A DNA stretch of 37,868 nucleotides from Oceanobacillus sojae (lineage in GTDB: Bacteria; Bacillota; Bacilli; Bacillales; Amphibacillaceae), in the NCBI RefSeq assembly GCF_007991515.1, contig NZ_BJYM01000030.1, forward strand, positions 1 to 37,868. The letters are read 5' to 3'. Below the pieces are notes generated by a model, which did not search any database, was not told the DNA's origin, and worked only from the letters and a program-made list of their open reading frames with translations. Below are positions 7,851 through 16,588 of this stretch, piece after piece. Numbering within the stretch: position 1 is the first letter of the stretch; the number at the start of each line of letters is the position of its first letter. Position numbers and translations under genes: made by a program.

Positions 7851-8345
7851 TTACGGATGTATAAAAACCGGCGTTCCAATTGGAATAATCCTCGCCAATT
7901 CCTCCACATCCTGATTGTACATTCGAATACAACCATGTGATACGGCTTTGCCAATTGAACTTGGATCGTTCGTTCCATGAATACCGTAGTGTTCCTTTGA
8001 CAAGCTCATCCACATTGTACCGAATGGACCGCCTGGATTGGGCGCTTTATTAATCACAATATAATTCCCTATCGGTGTACCATGCAGCATTCTTCCCACT
8101 GCAATAGGATATTCCTTTTGCTGCACACCCTCTCTTAATAAAACCAGTTTCCGATTATTGACAGATATATCGATCTGATATGGAAGTGTATTGGCAGGAG
8201 GAAAGCCTGGTATGATGATAGACTGTCCCGGATAAATGACATTTAGATTTACGGTTGGATTAGCGTTTATGATTGCCTGTATTGATATACGATAATCCCT
8301 TGCTATTTGGTGGAGTGTTTCCCCTGTTTTAACTGTATGAATCAT
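7851..8345 (-). CDS. ykuD: L,D-transpeptidase with LysM domain (YkuD)
   Basis: Cross-links or modifies peptidoglycan by L,D-transpeptidation. The N-terminal LysM repeat ([17 protein letters not shown], residues 2-45, ending GQSIIIPG) binds the wall. The catalytic YkuD domain follows, with [10 protein letters not shown] (His123) and SHGCIRM (His137, Cys139 nucleophile, Arg). Length is 164 aa, the same as B. subtilis YkuD, when started at ATG 8345. That start has GAGGTG six bases upstream, so the upstream in-frame ATG at 8363 is not used. There is no classical signal peptide, as in the homologue. It lies 50 bases after sqhC and could share its transcript, which would put it in the sporulation programme. 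Confidence 0.92.
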   Translation of the reverse strand: MIHTVKTGETLHQIARDYRISIQAIINANPTVNLNVIYPGQSIIIPGFPPANTLPYQIDISVNNRKLVLLREGVQQKEYPIAVGRMLHGTPIGNYIVINKAPNPGGPFGTMWMSLSKEHYGIHGTNDPSSIGKAVSHGCIRMYNQDVEELARIIPIGTPVFIHP

Positions 8346-8395
8346 ATCCAGCACCTCACACATTTCTATCGTTATTGCACATCCGCATGCTTACT

Positions 8396-10273
8396 TCAAC
8401 AAAACTTCTCCCGATAATTTGCCAAAGCAAGCAACGGAAACAGAAATTCATAGCTATGGTAGTGAATATAAAATCCTCCCGGCAGCCCTTGCCCCTTCGG
8501 ATAGGCTGTCGTCCAATCATCTTTCTCAGAAGTCTCCAGCAAATACGAAATCCCCTGCTCAATCTCAGGCGTTGCTTTTTCTTCTGCAGCAATCAATGTA
8601 TCTATTGCCCAGGCTGTGTGTGTACGCGTACTCACCTTTAGTGGAACATACTTTTTCTCTATATCACTTTTACAAGATTCTCCCCAGCCGCCATCCTGAT
8701 TTTGAATGGCATACAACCATTTAATTGCTTTTTGAATCTGCGGGTGATCGCTATTTGTTTTAACTGCCGCTAACCCTGTAACAGCTGCCCAAGTTCCGTA
8801 TATATAGCAGATTCCCCATCTGCCATACCAGGAGCCGTCCTTTTCCTGATTTTGCAGCAGCCACTTCACTCCTCGTTTAATAAAGGGCTGATACGTATCT
8901 GTATGGGTATCATTTCCGAAAAACTCCAATGTCCTCCCCGTTAAATCCGCCGTTGAAGGATCCAGCAGCATCGAGCCTCCTCCTTCAATCGGCAGCCAGG
9001 AAAGCAATGTATTATCCACATTTTTCTCAAAGGCAGGCCAGCCTCCATCATCATTCTGCATAGAAACTGCCCAATGGGTCCCACGGTCCCAAGCTTGGCG
9101 ATAAACGGTATTTTCACCGGCGAAAGAACGAATAGATCTTAATGCAGCTGTTGTATCATCTAAATCGGGGTTAATCGTATTAATATCGGAGAACCCCCAT
9201 CCGCCAGGTATCACGTCTTGGTTATGGATCGACCAATCGCCGTATTTCATCTGTTGTCTCTTCAGCAAATATTGATTTGCTTTGTCAATTACCTTTGTGG
9301 ACGGGGATAAGCCAGCCTTTTGCAAAGCATGACTAATCAAAGCAGTATTCCAGACGTTTGCGGTCGTATACTGCATATGAGTTTGTTTTCCAATGTTGGT
9401 TTTAAACGACTTCAGGCCCTCTACAGCTTTGATAATAATAGGATCCTGTTTCGAATAACCTCTGGCCATCAGAGCAAATATCATCAAAAACGTCGAACTG
9501 AAATAGCTGTAAAACGCGCCGTCTGACTCTGTCCGATTTAGCATATACTCCTCCGCACGCTGCAAGGCCAATTCATGGAGTTGTTCCGGCAACCCTATCA
9601 GACTGCTAATCCCCCGTTGAAATGGAGTTTCAAAGGAGCGCCAGCTGTTTAACTCCTTTTCCCAATCGCCATCATCTCCCCGCTGTAGGAATAAATCAGA
9701 CAAATCGGGCGAACGCTTTGTTTTCCGGCTGAATTTATAATCTGCTGTAATTAATATAGGGATCAAATTTGACCTTGCGTACAGAGATAAGTCAAATATA
9801 TTGAGAGGAAAGGAAACCGGAAAAAGAATGATTTTAACCGGAACAGGAATATAACGCGGCCATTTGTACTGCCCTGTCAGAGCCAGCATAACTTTTGCAA
9901 ACATATTAATTTCTTTTAAGCCGCCGTGCCGCTGGATAAATCTTGTTGCTAAACGAATCTCCTTGTCTTCCTTTTTTCGTCGGCCGGAGTATAGGAGCGC
10001 ATAACAGGCCTCCACCGTCGCCGTGAGACTCCCTTCCGCTTCATCGTGGAATATTTTCCACGCACCATTTTTACCTTGTTTACGAAGAATTCTGCTTACC
10101 AGCGCATCGATGAGGTCCTCATCATCCATTTCCAGTGTACATAGGAGAATAATCATATAACAATCTGTTGATATCCCCGTTTCAAAGGGATACGTCCAGG
10201 ATCCGTCAAGTGTCTGTTCTTCTGTAAGCCTGTCAACCAGTTGATTTATTTCTGCATCCACCTTTTCTTTCAT
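8396..10273 (-). CDS. sqhC: squalene-hopene/sporulenol-type terpene cyclase
   Basis: A 625-aa class II terpene cyclase. The catalytic acid motif DLDDTT (DxDDT) is at residues 370-375. QW-type repeats are visible as QNDDGGW, QNQEKDGSW and QNQDGGWGES in the C-terminal half, and GDWS-type repeats earlier. Length and overall pattern match B. subtilis SqhC (sporulenol synthase, acting on C35 tetraprenyl-beta-curcumene) better than the hopene cyclases I know; from sequence alone squalene or C35 chains are both possible. The enzyme is a membrane-bound monotopic protein. Start ATG 10273 has GAGAGG. A CATATGTA near 10307-10314 with an AATATG about 14 bases upstream is vaguely like a mother-cell sigma-E/K promoter. 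The isoprenoid supply may come from the mevalonate operon in the same window. Confidence 0.9.
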   Translation of the reverse strand: MKEKVDAEINQLVDRLTEEQTLDGSWTYPFETGISTDCYMIILLCTLEMDDEDLIDALVSRILRKQGKNGAWKIFHDEAEGSLTATVEACYALLYSGRRKKEDKEIRLATRFIQRHGGLKEINMFAKVMLALTGQYKWPRYIPVPVKIILFPVSFPLNIFDLSLYARSNLIPILITADYKFSRKTKRSPDLSDLFLQRGDDGDWEKELNSWRSFETPFQRGISSLIGLPEQLHELALQRAEEYMLNRTESDGAFYSYFSSTFLMIFALMARGYSKQDPIIIKAVEGLKSFKTNIGKQTHMQYTTANVWNTALISHALQKAGLSPSTKVIDKANQYLLKRQQMKYGDWSIHNQDVIPGGWGFSDINTINPDLDDTTAALRSIRSFAGENTVYRQAWDRGTHWAVSMQNDDGGWPAFEKNVDNTLLSWLPIEGGGSMLLDPSTADLTGRTLEFFGNDTHTDTYQPFIKRGVKWLLQNQEKDGSWYGRWGICYIYGTWAAVTGLAAVKTNSDHPQIQKAIKWLYAIQNQDGGWGESCKSDIEKKYVPLKVSTRTHTAWAIDTLIAAEEKATPEIEQGISYLLETSEKDDWTTAYPKGQGLPGGFYIHYHSYEFLFPLLALANYREKFC

Positions 10274-10356
10274 CAGAAAACCTCTCTTATAGAAACTATT
10301 TTTCTATACATATGCCACACGGCGTAAGCATATTCCTTAGATAAGGAGGCGACTGG

Positions 10357-11523
10357 ATGACGATTGGCTGTTTCAAAAAGAAGAAAGCGTTCGGAAGATC
10401 CATTCTTGATATAAAAAAAGAGCTGAAAAAGAAAAGGAACCAAAAAGCAAACGGCCTATCCTTATACATGCTGCCAAAAGGTGAAAGAATGTTAATTCAC
10501 AGCATTCATCAAATAACAAATAAATGGAATAAAAATAACGTAACCCGAACACAGGCTTACTTCGATTTTTATATACAGCATCCTGAAATCCATTGGGCTT
10601 TATTAGGACATATGGTATCAAGAAACGGCGGCTGGAATATGACTGATTTGAAGGGTGATCTCCTGGCGCGATTGTTGTCTGAAAAAGAACAAAATAACTT
10701 CTATTTATTTTTAGAGCGGGGTAATTGGTTAATATTCCAGGATGTTTATCCACAATTATTGCTGTATCAGCAAAGTGTAAAAATAAATCGAAATCTTTTT
10801 CATCTTCTTCCTTTTTTGAACGTCTCTGTATTTATGGAAGTGATATGGAACCATTTCTGGGAGTATGGTGACCGCTATCTGTTAGCCATCGCAACCATTA
10901 TTAATGAACAAAGCTATTTAGAAGAAAGAGTGGTGCATCATCCCCATTTTAAAGAAACGGTATTAGATACATTAGGTTTTAAACTGTATGATTTTTTGCG
11001 CTTTAACCATATTATTTTCCCACTTTATCAGCATGAAAAAATAGAAAAGAAACCCGCATTGATTGGCGATACGCTGTACCATTTCGGCTCTCTCTATGAG
11101 CGGATCATGTTAGGGAAGCGTTTATATGCCATCCTTTTTCAACAAACATCTGTCTTAAAAGATGTTCTGTTATGGGCAGGAAAGCATCCTCATACAGGCT
11201 CCAGAGCAGATTATTGGGAGGATTTGTTCCATTCTGTGAATGAATCTGCTCCAGGTGCGGTATACCAGCGAAAAACAAAGCATTGTGAACGTAAAAAGGG
11301 GATGCCCCGAATCTACAGTCCTCGGTTGAAATATGCCTGGAAAAATGTTGATCACACACCGGCTGAAAAAGGTGACTGGTTTAACGATCTAAGTGTGATT
11401 GATTATTTAGTAAAGGACGAAAAAAATACAGGTGGGGAAATTCATGAAAAATACTGCAAAGCAATGGAAAAAATCGAGCTTGCCATCATTGCAAAAAAAG
11501 CAATCTTTCTCAGACAGGAATAA
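10357..11523 (+). CDS. DUF2515 family protein (YppC-like), 388 aa
   Basis: A large basic cytoplasmic protein. It has a lysine-rich N-terminus (FKKKKAFGRSILDIKKELKKK), then LSLYMLPKGERMLIHSIHQITNKWNKNNVTRTQAYFDFY split over conserved blocks, and AYFDFYIQHPEIHWALLGHMVSRNGGWNMTDLKG, where the WALLGHMVSRNGGWNMTDLK core is characteristic of the DUF2515/YppC family. Function unknown. ATAAGGAGGCG lies before ATG 10357. It is divergent from sqhC (83 bases apart) and its 3' end overlaps the start of the next gene, so these plus-strand genes are coupled. Confidence 0.85.
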   Translation: MTIGCFKKKKAFGRSILDIKKELKKKRNQKANGLSLYMLPKGERMLIHSIHQITNKWNKNNVTRTQAYFDFYIQHPEIHWALLGHMVSRNGGWNMTDLKGDLLARLLSEKEQNNFYLFLERGNWLIFQDVYPQLLLYQQSVKINRNLFHLLPFLNVSVFMEVIWNHFWEYGDRYLLAIATIINEQSYLEERVVHHPHFKETVLDTLGFKLYDFLRFNHIIFPLYQHEKIEKKPALIGDTLYHFGSLYERIMLGKRLYAILFQQTSVLKDVLLWAGKHPHTGSRADYWEDLFHSVNESAPGAVYQRKTKHCERKKGMPRIYSPRLKYAWKNVDHTPAEKGDWFNDLSVIDYLVKDEKNTGGEIHEKYCKAMEKIELAIIAKKAIFLRQE

Positions 11524-11908
11524 AGAACGGCAGGCGTATATCATAGCTGCTCTCTTTTCTTCCCTTATTGGAACTTACTTAGACTTATTTTTTGTTGGCA
11601 TCGGCATGTATCATTTTCCTATGAGGCTCTTTCCAGAAATATTTTCGGTTAATATTGTATTTACCCTGCTGGTTCTTCCTGTCTCTGCCGTTCTATTTTT
11701 GTATATGGCTGATCGGATGAGATTTCTTTCACGGTGCCTCATGATTCTTGGTATTGGTATAGCTGTCATTTTTATCGAAAAAACCTCGGAACAGCTGGGA
11801 TGGTTTGTCCATCATCCAGACTGGAATCATGCTTATTCTTTTTTTGGGTATTTGCTGTTTCTCGTCATCATCCGGAGCATTTTCCGCTTTTTCCAGGTTA
11901 AAATTTGA
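11444..11908 (+). CDS. small integral membrane protein (CBO0543-like), 154 aa
   Basis: Four predicted membrane helices after a basic N-terminus. Motifs include LIGTYLDLFFVGIGMYHFP, VNIVFTLLVLPVSAVLF and EKTSEQLGWFVHHPDWNHAY. The layout fits the CBO0543 family of clostridial/bacillar membrane proteins; that assignment is a resemblance. Start ATG 11444 follows AGGTGGGG and lies inside the 3' end of the DUF2515 gene (80-base overlap in another frame), so translation is probably coupled. No function known. Confidence 0.7.
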   Translation: MKNTAKQWKKSSLPSLQKKQSFSDRNKERQAYIIAALFSSLIGTYLDLFFVGIGMYHFPMRLFPEIFSVNIVFTLLVLPVSAVLFLYMADRMRFLSRCLMILGIGIAVIFIEKTSEQLGWFVHHPDWNHAYSFFGYLLFLVIIRSIFRFFQVKI

Positions 11909-11962
11909 AAAGCTGGTCTTTACCCGCATCCATTATCATAGAAATGATGAGGAGGTGGCGTG

Positions 11963-13006
11963 ATGCGAAATCGAAGAATTTCTATATTACTGTTAGCTGC
12001 AACATATGTTGGAACGGTTATTGGAGCAGGCTTTTCATCTGGAAAAGAAATTGTCACTTTTTTCAGTGTCTATGGAGCTTTAGGGACGATTGGCATTGCA
12101 GTCAGCGGGTTATTATTTATTCTGATTGGAACCAAAATAATGATTATATCTGCCCGAATCCAGGCCTATTCTTATCAAGAACTAAATGAATATTTATTCG
12201 GAAAAAGCATTGCCAGGGTGGTTAATCTTTTTATTTTCATCGTCGTTATTGGCGTCACTTCTGTCATGCTTTCAGGAGCAGGCGCTGTATTTCATGAACA
12301 GCTTGGCCTTCCGTTTCAAATGGGAATTATTATTACACTTATTCTTTCTTATATCGTTGTAATGAAAGGGTTGAATGGACTATTTGCCATCAACTCCTAC
12401 ATTGTGCCATTAATGATTCTTTTCGTCCTGTTTGTAGCTGGCTCAATTGCGGGCGAGCATCCGCATTTGCTGGCAGAAAAGCTTCTCCCTGTTCAGTTAT
12501 CGGACAACCTTTCATGGGCAGGGTCCCCTTTTGCCTATGCAGCATTTAATCTGATGACAGCTCAAGTCGTCCTTGTACCGCTTGGGAAGGAAATTCAGGA
12601 TGAGCATATCCTGCGCTGGGGCGGATTTTTGGGTGGATTGATTTTATTTTTTCTCCTGATAGCAATTCATTTTTTATTATCTGTCTTTCCGGAAACATTT
12701 CTTTATGAAATTCCAATGGCGGAGATCGTTCAACATTTTGGAACACTTATTCACGTTCTGTTCTTAATTGTTATTTACGGTGAGATTTTCAACACGGTTG
12801 TCGGGAATGTGTTTGGAATCACACGTCAGCTACAGTCGGCATTCCATCTTCGTTATCAGCATGCTGTCTTGCTGATCCTGTCTGCCATCTTTTTGATCAG
12901 TCAGGTGGGATACGGAAAATTACTGTCGGTATTGTATCCATTGTTTGGCTATATGGGGTTGTTCTTTCTGTTGTGGCTATTGATTAAAAAAATGCCTGGA
13001 AAGTAA
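11963..13006 (+). CDS. YkvI-like membrane transporter of the APC superfamily, 347 aa
   Basis: About ten hydrophobic helices. The first helix carries TVIGAGFSSGKEIVTFF, the glycine-rich unwound segment typical of APC-fold transporters, as in the YkvI family. Start chosen at ATG 11963, seven bases after AGGAGG; GTG 11960 is an alternative. Substrate unknown. Downstream of the DUF2515 and small membrane genes on the same strand, 54 bases from the latter. Followed by a terminator at 13036. Confidence 0.82.
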   Translation: MRNRRISILLLAATYVGTVIGAGFSSGKEIVTFFSVYGALGTIGIAVSGLLFILIGTKIMIISARIQAYSYQELNEYLFGKSIARVVNLFIFIVVIGVTSVMLSGAGAVFHEQLGLPFQMGIIITLILSYIVVMKGLNGLFAINSYIVPLMILFVLFVAGSIAGEHPHLLAEKLLPVQLSDNLSWAGSPFAYAAFNLMTAQVVLVPLGKEIQDEHILRWGGFLGGLILFFLLIAIHFLLSVFPETFLYEIPMAEIVQHFGTLIHVLFLIVIYGEIFNTVVGNVFGITRQLQSAFHLRYQHAVLLILSAIFLISQVGYGKLLSVLYPLFGYMGLFFLLWLLIKKMPGK

Positions 13007-13035
13007 GGTTCAAAATAAATTCTTTTATTCGGGGG

Positions 13036-13065
13036 TAAACTAATAGGTGTATCAGTTTATTTTTA
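13036..13065 (+). terminator. intrinsic terminator after the YkvI-like gene
   Basis: TAAACT (13036-13041) pairs with AGTTTA (13054-13059), then TTTTT. Short stem, so moderate strength. Confidence 0.6.
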
Positions 13066-13100
13066 ATAAGGATAGTGATTGAATTGTGTTTAACAAATAA

Positions 13101-13214
13101 AATTTCAACACCTATGAAGAATTCGAAGAGAAACAACAGCAAACCGATGAAATTTTAGAATATATTGATGGAGTTATTTACTTGTATCCCTCTCCAAGCA
13201 TAAAACAGACGTAA
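13101..13214 (+). pseudogene. Uma2-family endonuclease remnant
   Basis: An open stretch of 37 codons with no start (a stop lies directly before it) reads NFNTYEEFEEKQQQTDEI then LEYIDGVIYLYPSPSIKQT and stops. The order TYEEF, a charged linker, EYIDG and SPS is the conserved N-terminal block of the Uma2 (DUF820, restriction-endonuclease-like) family, whose full length is about 180 aa. The rest of the domain, including the PD-(D/E)XK core, is missing. The stop lies inside the terminator hairpin of the neighbouring gene. This is a dead fragment, perhaps left by deletion. Confidence 0.7.
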
Positions 13215-13241
13215 TTCAAATAAATTGAATTACGTCTGTAC
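13204..13241 (-). terminator. intrinsic terminator of the GNAT gene
   Basis: CAGACGTAATTCAA pairs with TTGAATTACGTCTG around a five-base loop; on the minus strand it is followed by TTTTAT. A 14-base perfect stem. Confidence 0.85.
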
Positions 13242-13248
13242 TAACCGC

Positions 13249-13812
13249 TTATTTGGAATTCATAAAATACACGATATTATCGGTCCATTCGTCAAATTCA
13301 AATATAAACCCTTTTCTAATACATTCAAATTCCATACCTACGCTCTTTGCAAGTTTTAAGGAAGGTTCGTTGTCAATATTGATATGAGCCTCAACGCGAT
13401 GGAATTCAAGGTTTTTAAAAGCGATATTAAGCGCCTCTTTTACCGCTTCTTTTCCATAACCATTCCGCCAAAATTGGTTGTGAATAGTATATCCTAAAAG
13501 CCCCCACTGAAATTCATCTCTTATAATCGTCTCGATTTCAACCTTACCAACTTGTTTTTGATCTGACTTTCGAAATACACCAAATACATACACTTTGTCC
13601 CTATCAGCATACCCTTTAAACTTTGAAACTACATCCTCATTGAATTTCTGTTGCGTCCATCCGCTCAAATCTATTTTATTATTGTCGTATTTATACTGGG
13701 AAGGAAGCCTGTCACGACAACCCTCAAACCAACGATTATAATCCTCATTTTGTAAAGGTCTTAATACCAATCTTTCCGTTTCTGATTGAAGTTTTTTCCC
13801 TTCTGTTTCCAA
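13249..13812 (-). CDS. GNAT N-acetyltransferase (RimJ/RimL type)
   Basis: A 187-aa acetyl-CoA-dependent acetyltransferase with ERLVLRPLQNEDYNRW at the N-terminus, the acetyl-CoA-binding motif in QFWRNGYGKEAVKEAL (R-x-x-G-x-G/A), the strand FHRVEAHI and the NEPSLKLAKSVGMEFEC motif. Start chosen at TTG 13812, nine bases after AAGGAGG; the longer frame from ATG 13860 would run across that ribosome site. The family acetylates amino groups of ribosomal proteins, small molecules or aminoglycoside-like compounds; the substrate here is unknown. Confidence 0.85.
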   Translation of the reverse strand: METEGKKLQSETERLVLRPLQNEDYNRWFEGCRDRLPSQYKYDNNKIDLSGWTQQKFNEDVVSKFKGYADRDKVYVFGVFRKSDQKQVGKVEIETIIRDEFQWGLLGYTIHNQFWRNGYGKEAVKEALNIAFKNLEFHRVEAHINIDNEPSLKLAKSVGMEFECIRKGFIFEFDEWTDNIVYFMNSK

Positions 13813-13894
13813 TGTGTGATGCCTCCTTAGCATAGTTTTTTCCAGTGGCCAATGTATCAATCGCTACGTTAATAAAATTTGGTTTATATACCAT
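13745..13894 (-). CDS. possible small protein, 49 aa, overlapping the GNAT start
   Basis: ATG 13894, behind AAAGGTGTGATGG, opens a frame beginning MVYKPNFINVAIDTLATGKN and running through EASHIGNRREKTSI to a stop at 13745. The last 68 bases overlap the GNAT coding sequence in another frame. It looks coding (balanced codons, no low-complexity), but the overlap and lack of a known family leave it uncertain. It could be a leader ORF for the GNAT gene. Confidence 0.35.
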   Translation of the reverse strand: MVYKPNFINVAIDTLATGKNYAKEASHIGNRREKTSIRNGKIGIKTFTK

Positions 13895-14023
13895 AAGCCA
13901 TCACACCTTTCATTCAAATCAAATAAATTATACCATTATCTATAAACCGTTTATAAACTATCCTTTCTACAATCCCGACTACACTGTTATATACAAATCT
14001 AAAAATATAAGAGGTGTATCTGT

Positions 14024-14184
14024 ATGAATGATAATAAAGAAACCTTAGATGAAGGGCCTTTTTTCATGGTACGAAAGCAGCGCTAAACATCGGAGTTCTA
14101 TTAGAACCGCAAACATTATCAAATTACCAAGGTAAAAAAGCTAACTATAGATATTCTAGCGGCACATTGGATGCCGTTAAATAG
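14024..14184 (+). pseudogene. decayed rifampin ADP-ribosyltransferase (arr) remnant
   Basis: ATG 14024 behind AGAGGTG opens MNDNKETLDEGPFF. After a six-T run (14059-14064) the frame slips; adding one base gives the Arr hallmark HGTKAALNIGVLLEPQTLSN, then YQGKKANYRYSSGTLDA, and a stop at 14184. Arr enzymes (about 140 aa) inactivate rifamycins by ADP-ribosylation. The HGTK motif and the following block match the family N-terminus, but the catalytic C-terminal two-thirds are absent. So the gene is both frameshifted and truncated and cannot be functional. Confidence 0.75.
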
Positions 14185-14447
14185 GATGAGCAAAAGTAAA
14201 AATAAAGCATCTCCATCAATTATCTGATCCAAAATAATATCCAACCCATGCGTACAATGAAAAATGAAGCTATGCACTTATCTTGCCAGCAATACCTGTT
14301 TGTAAAAAATTAAAATCAGCCTGCCCAACGGGATTATAGCGCAACCAACACAATCAGTGCAGCATACTCAAGTCCAATCTTTCCGGTCATGAAAGAATAT
14401 CCCATTAAAGACCTTGTCAATACGACTAAAAAGCCAGGTCCATAACT

Positions 14448-15110
14448 TTACTCACATTCACAGTTGTTCCTATCTATAGTTTGTAAGTATTGTATGAAAT
14501 CGTCTACACTACTAAACATTTGGTCAGGTTGAATACGAAACTCTAGTGTCTGGTAGTTTGGCAGCCATTGGACTCCGATTGTGTGTACATTGGCTTGTTT
14601 CCCAGCCAAAATATCAGCTTCACTATCTCCCAGGAAAACAGCCTCAGTATTTTTTACATTAAGCTGTTCCAAAGCCTTATTTACTCCCTCTGGATGAGGC
14701 TTAGGTATAGCAACATCATCACCAGTAATGATTACATCAAATAGGTCATTCATTTTAAGGCATTCTAAAGAAATAAGCAGGCTTCTTCTTGCTTTCCCCG
14801 TCACAATTCCTAGTTTATAACCATCCCTTTTTAATTGCAGAAGTAAGTCATTAATTTTCTTATTATCCAAAACAAGTTCTCTGTGCTTTTCACTATATTT
14901 TTCATAATATAATTCGGTTGCTTTTTCATGATTGGAATTTTTAAGATTTTCTCTGATAATTCCAGTCTCTGATGGACCGAACATCGTCTTAATCTGATCT
15001 GAAGTAACTTCCATGTTGTCAAATTCCTTAAATACAGCTTGAAATGCATAAAAACAAATTGGCAAAGTGTCGGCAAGAGTACCATCAAAATCAAAAATAA
15101 TTGCTTTCAT
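14448..15110 (-). CDS. HAD-superfamily hydrolase (phosphatase-like), 220 aa
   Basis: Motif I DFDGTLADT (Asp7, Asp9), motif II TGKA, motif III Lys in KPHPEG, motif IV GDSEADI. The cap domain between motif I and II is helical, the PGP/beta-phosphoglucomutase-like type. Probable cytoplasmic phosphomonoesterase; substrate unknown. AAAGGGTG precedes ATG 15110. It is last of three minus-strand genes (HAD, HD, HAD), 44 bases after the HD gene, so the three probably form one transcript. Confidence 0.88.
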   Translation of the reverse strand: MKAIIFDFDGTLADTLPICFYAFQAVFKEFDNMEVTSDQIKTMFGPSETGIIRENLKNSNHEKATELYYEKYSEKHRELVLDNKKINDLLLQLKRDGYKLGIVTGKARRSLLISLECLKMNDLFDVIITGDDVAIPKPHPEGVNKALEQLNVKNTEAVFLGDSEADILAGKQANVHTIGVQWLPNYQTLEFRIQPDQMFSSVDDFIQYLQTIDRNNCECE

Positions 15111-15154
15111 AATTACACACCCTTTATTAAAATTTTTATAAACATCTTACATCT

Positions 15155-15796
15155 TTAATAATCTACTTTAGTATAAATTGAATCTTCTACACCAGGAAGT
15201 AGTTTGTATATGCTCATATCGAGCAGTTCTTCCAGCTCATTTTTAATTGTATAAAAACCCTTCCAATGAATAGAAGTGTGTGAGTTTGTTCCATGACGTA
15301 AACCGACTGATATCAATCTTCTTTCTAGTGTAGTAAAGCCCTCGGAATCAGCAAGAGCATCACATAAAGTGATTACTTTATTGTAAATATCGTATGTCCT
15401 GTTCTTATCCAGGATTTCAACCAATTTCAACTTCATATGCTCAGGGACAAGGCTCCAATTAGCTGCTATTTCTATATTTTTATTTTTGTTGGGAAATGAA
15501 TGTGTGACACAAACATTTGCGTTTCCAGGGAAACCTAATTTCTTAAAATAAATGTAGCCGTCATATGAATGAATAACAGATTTAGTAAATCCCTTGTACC
15601 TGCCGATATCGTGCAAAAGAGCAGCATTATAACCCAAGTCAACATCAAGTTCGTATCCATTTTTATTTAATTCCATCAGGATATTTTCCGTTGCTTTTGC
15701 AACATTGACCGAATGCTTATACCAGGGCCCTGGATTCTGTGCATATGCCCATTCCATTAGCTCTTTTGCATACTCTCTATCCAATATATATTTCAT
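15155..15796 (-). CDS. HD-domain phosphohydrolase, 213 aa
   Basis: HD motif: WYKHSVNV (His28) and ALLHDIGRYKG (His62, Asp63), with THSFPNKN and CDALADSEG supplying the further metal ligands. The fold matches small HD hydrolases that act on nucleotides or phosphoesters. GAAGGGGAG precedes the ATG at 15796. It lies between two HAD genes on the same strand, which suggests a shared phosphate-ester pathway. Substrate not deducible. Confidence 0.85.
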   Translation of the reverse strand: MKYILDREYAKELMEWAYAQNPGPWYKHSVNVAKATENILMELNKNGYELDVDLGYNAALLHDIGRYKGFTKSVIHSYDGYIYFKKLGFPGNANVCVTHSFPNKNKNIEIAANWSLVPEHMKLKLVEILDKNRTYDIYNKVITLCDALADSEGFTTLERRLISVGLRHGTNSHTSIHWKGFYTIKNELEELLDMSIYKLLPGVEDSIYTKVDY

Positions 15797-15840
15797 GGAA
15801 AGTTTTCTCCCCTTCTAATTAATTTTGATATTTTATAATT

Positions 15841-16464
15841 TTAATGATTTATTAAAGTTAAAATATCTTTCGGTTCTTTTAATATATAGTCTGCTGATTC
15901 GAACTGGCCTACCGTCTTAGCTCCCCATAAGGCAAGAGCAAATTTCACCCCGGCGCTCTTTGCACATTGCATATCATAGATGGAGTCCCCAATGTAAATG
16001 ACATCTTGTTGAGTAGCACCTAAACCTTCTAAACAAGCTAACAAGGGATCGGGATGCGGTTTGTGCTTCTCGGTGTCATTCGCATTAATTGTGTATTGAA
16101 AATAAGAGCTTAATCCGAATGGATCAAATTCATCCTTTAATTCTTGGTGTGTTTTGGAAGTAACGATACCCATTTTAACGGGCTTATCAGCTAGAACTTT
16201 TAGTATCTCTCTTAGCCCTTTAAACACATTTACTTCTTCGGAAAATTCTAATACTTCCTTCGCCCAACCTAAGTGAATGCGTTCTACATCAGTCAATTTT
16301 AGTCTTCGGAGTGTTTCTTTTCCTGGTATCCCTAAAGCGAATCTCAATTCCTCCATTTGGTATTCCTCACCTTCACGCACCAGCACTTTTTGCAGAGATT
16401 TTAATATTGCTGCTTCGGTATCTAAAATCGTTCCGTCCACATCAAAAATCAAATAATGGAACAT
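15841..16464 (-). CDS. HAD-superfamily hydrolase, 207 aa
   Basis: Motif I FDVDGTILDTE (Asp8, Asp10), motif II VTSKT, motif III KHKPHPDP, motif IV GDSIYDM. The layout is of the phosphoglycolate phosphatase/PpaX type with a helical cap. First of the HAD-HD-HAD group. It is divergent from the LysR gene 124 bases away, so the regulator may control it. A second HAD gene downstream, of the same type, suggests either duplication or different substrates. Confidence 0.88.
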   Translation of the reverse strand: MFHYLIFDVDGTILDTEAAILKSLQKVLVREGEEYQMEELRFALGIPGKETLRRLKLTDVERIHLGWAKEVLEFSEEVNVFKGLREILKVLADKPVKMGIVTSKTHQELKDEFDPFGLSSYFQYTINANDTEKHKPHPDPLLACLEGLGATQQDVIYIGDSIYDMQCAKSAGVKFALALWGAKTVGQFESADYILKEPKDILTLINH

Positions 16465-16522
16465 ACTATATCACTCCTGTAAAATAATATCTTTGTTTAA
16501 ATTGTATCCTATATAGTATTAT

Positions 16523-16553
16523 TTGTTTAACGAATATATTAGATTGCTATAAT
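16523..16553 (+). promoter_or_regulatory. probable sigma-A promoter of the LysR gene
   Basis: TTGTTT (16523-16528), then TGCTATAAT with an extended TGn -10 (TATAAT 16548-16553), spacing 19. AT-rich inverted stretches nearby (ATATAGTATTAT) could be LysR-type boxes, but this is weak. Confidence 0.5.
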
Positions 16554-16588
16554 CGTATTTTTCGATTGTAGACGGGAGAATGAGAGCC

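Noticed and set aside
10373..10753. 126-codon minus-strand frame
   Set aside because: Antisense to DUF2515 gene, no ribosome site.
13845..14027. 60-codon plus-strand frame
   Set aside because: AT-rich chance frame crossing a palindrome; no ribosome site.
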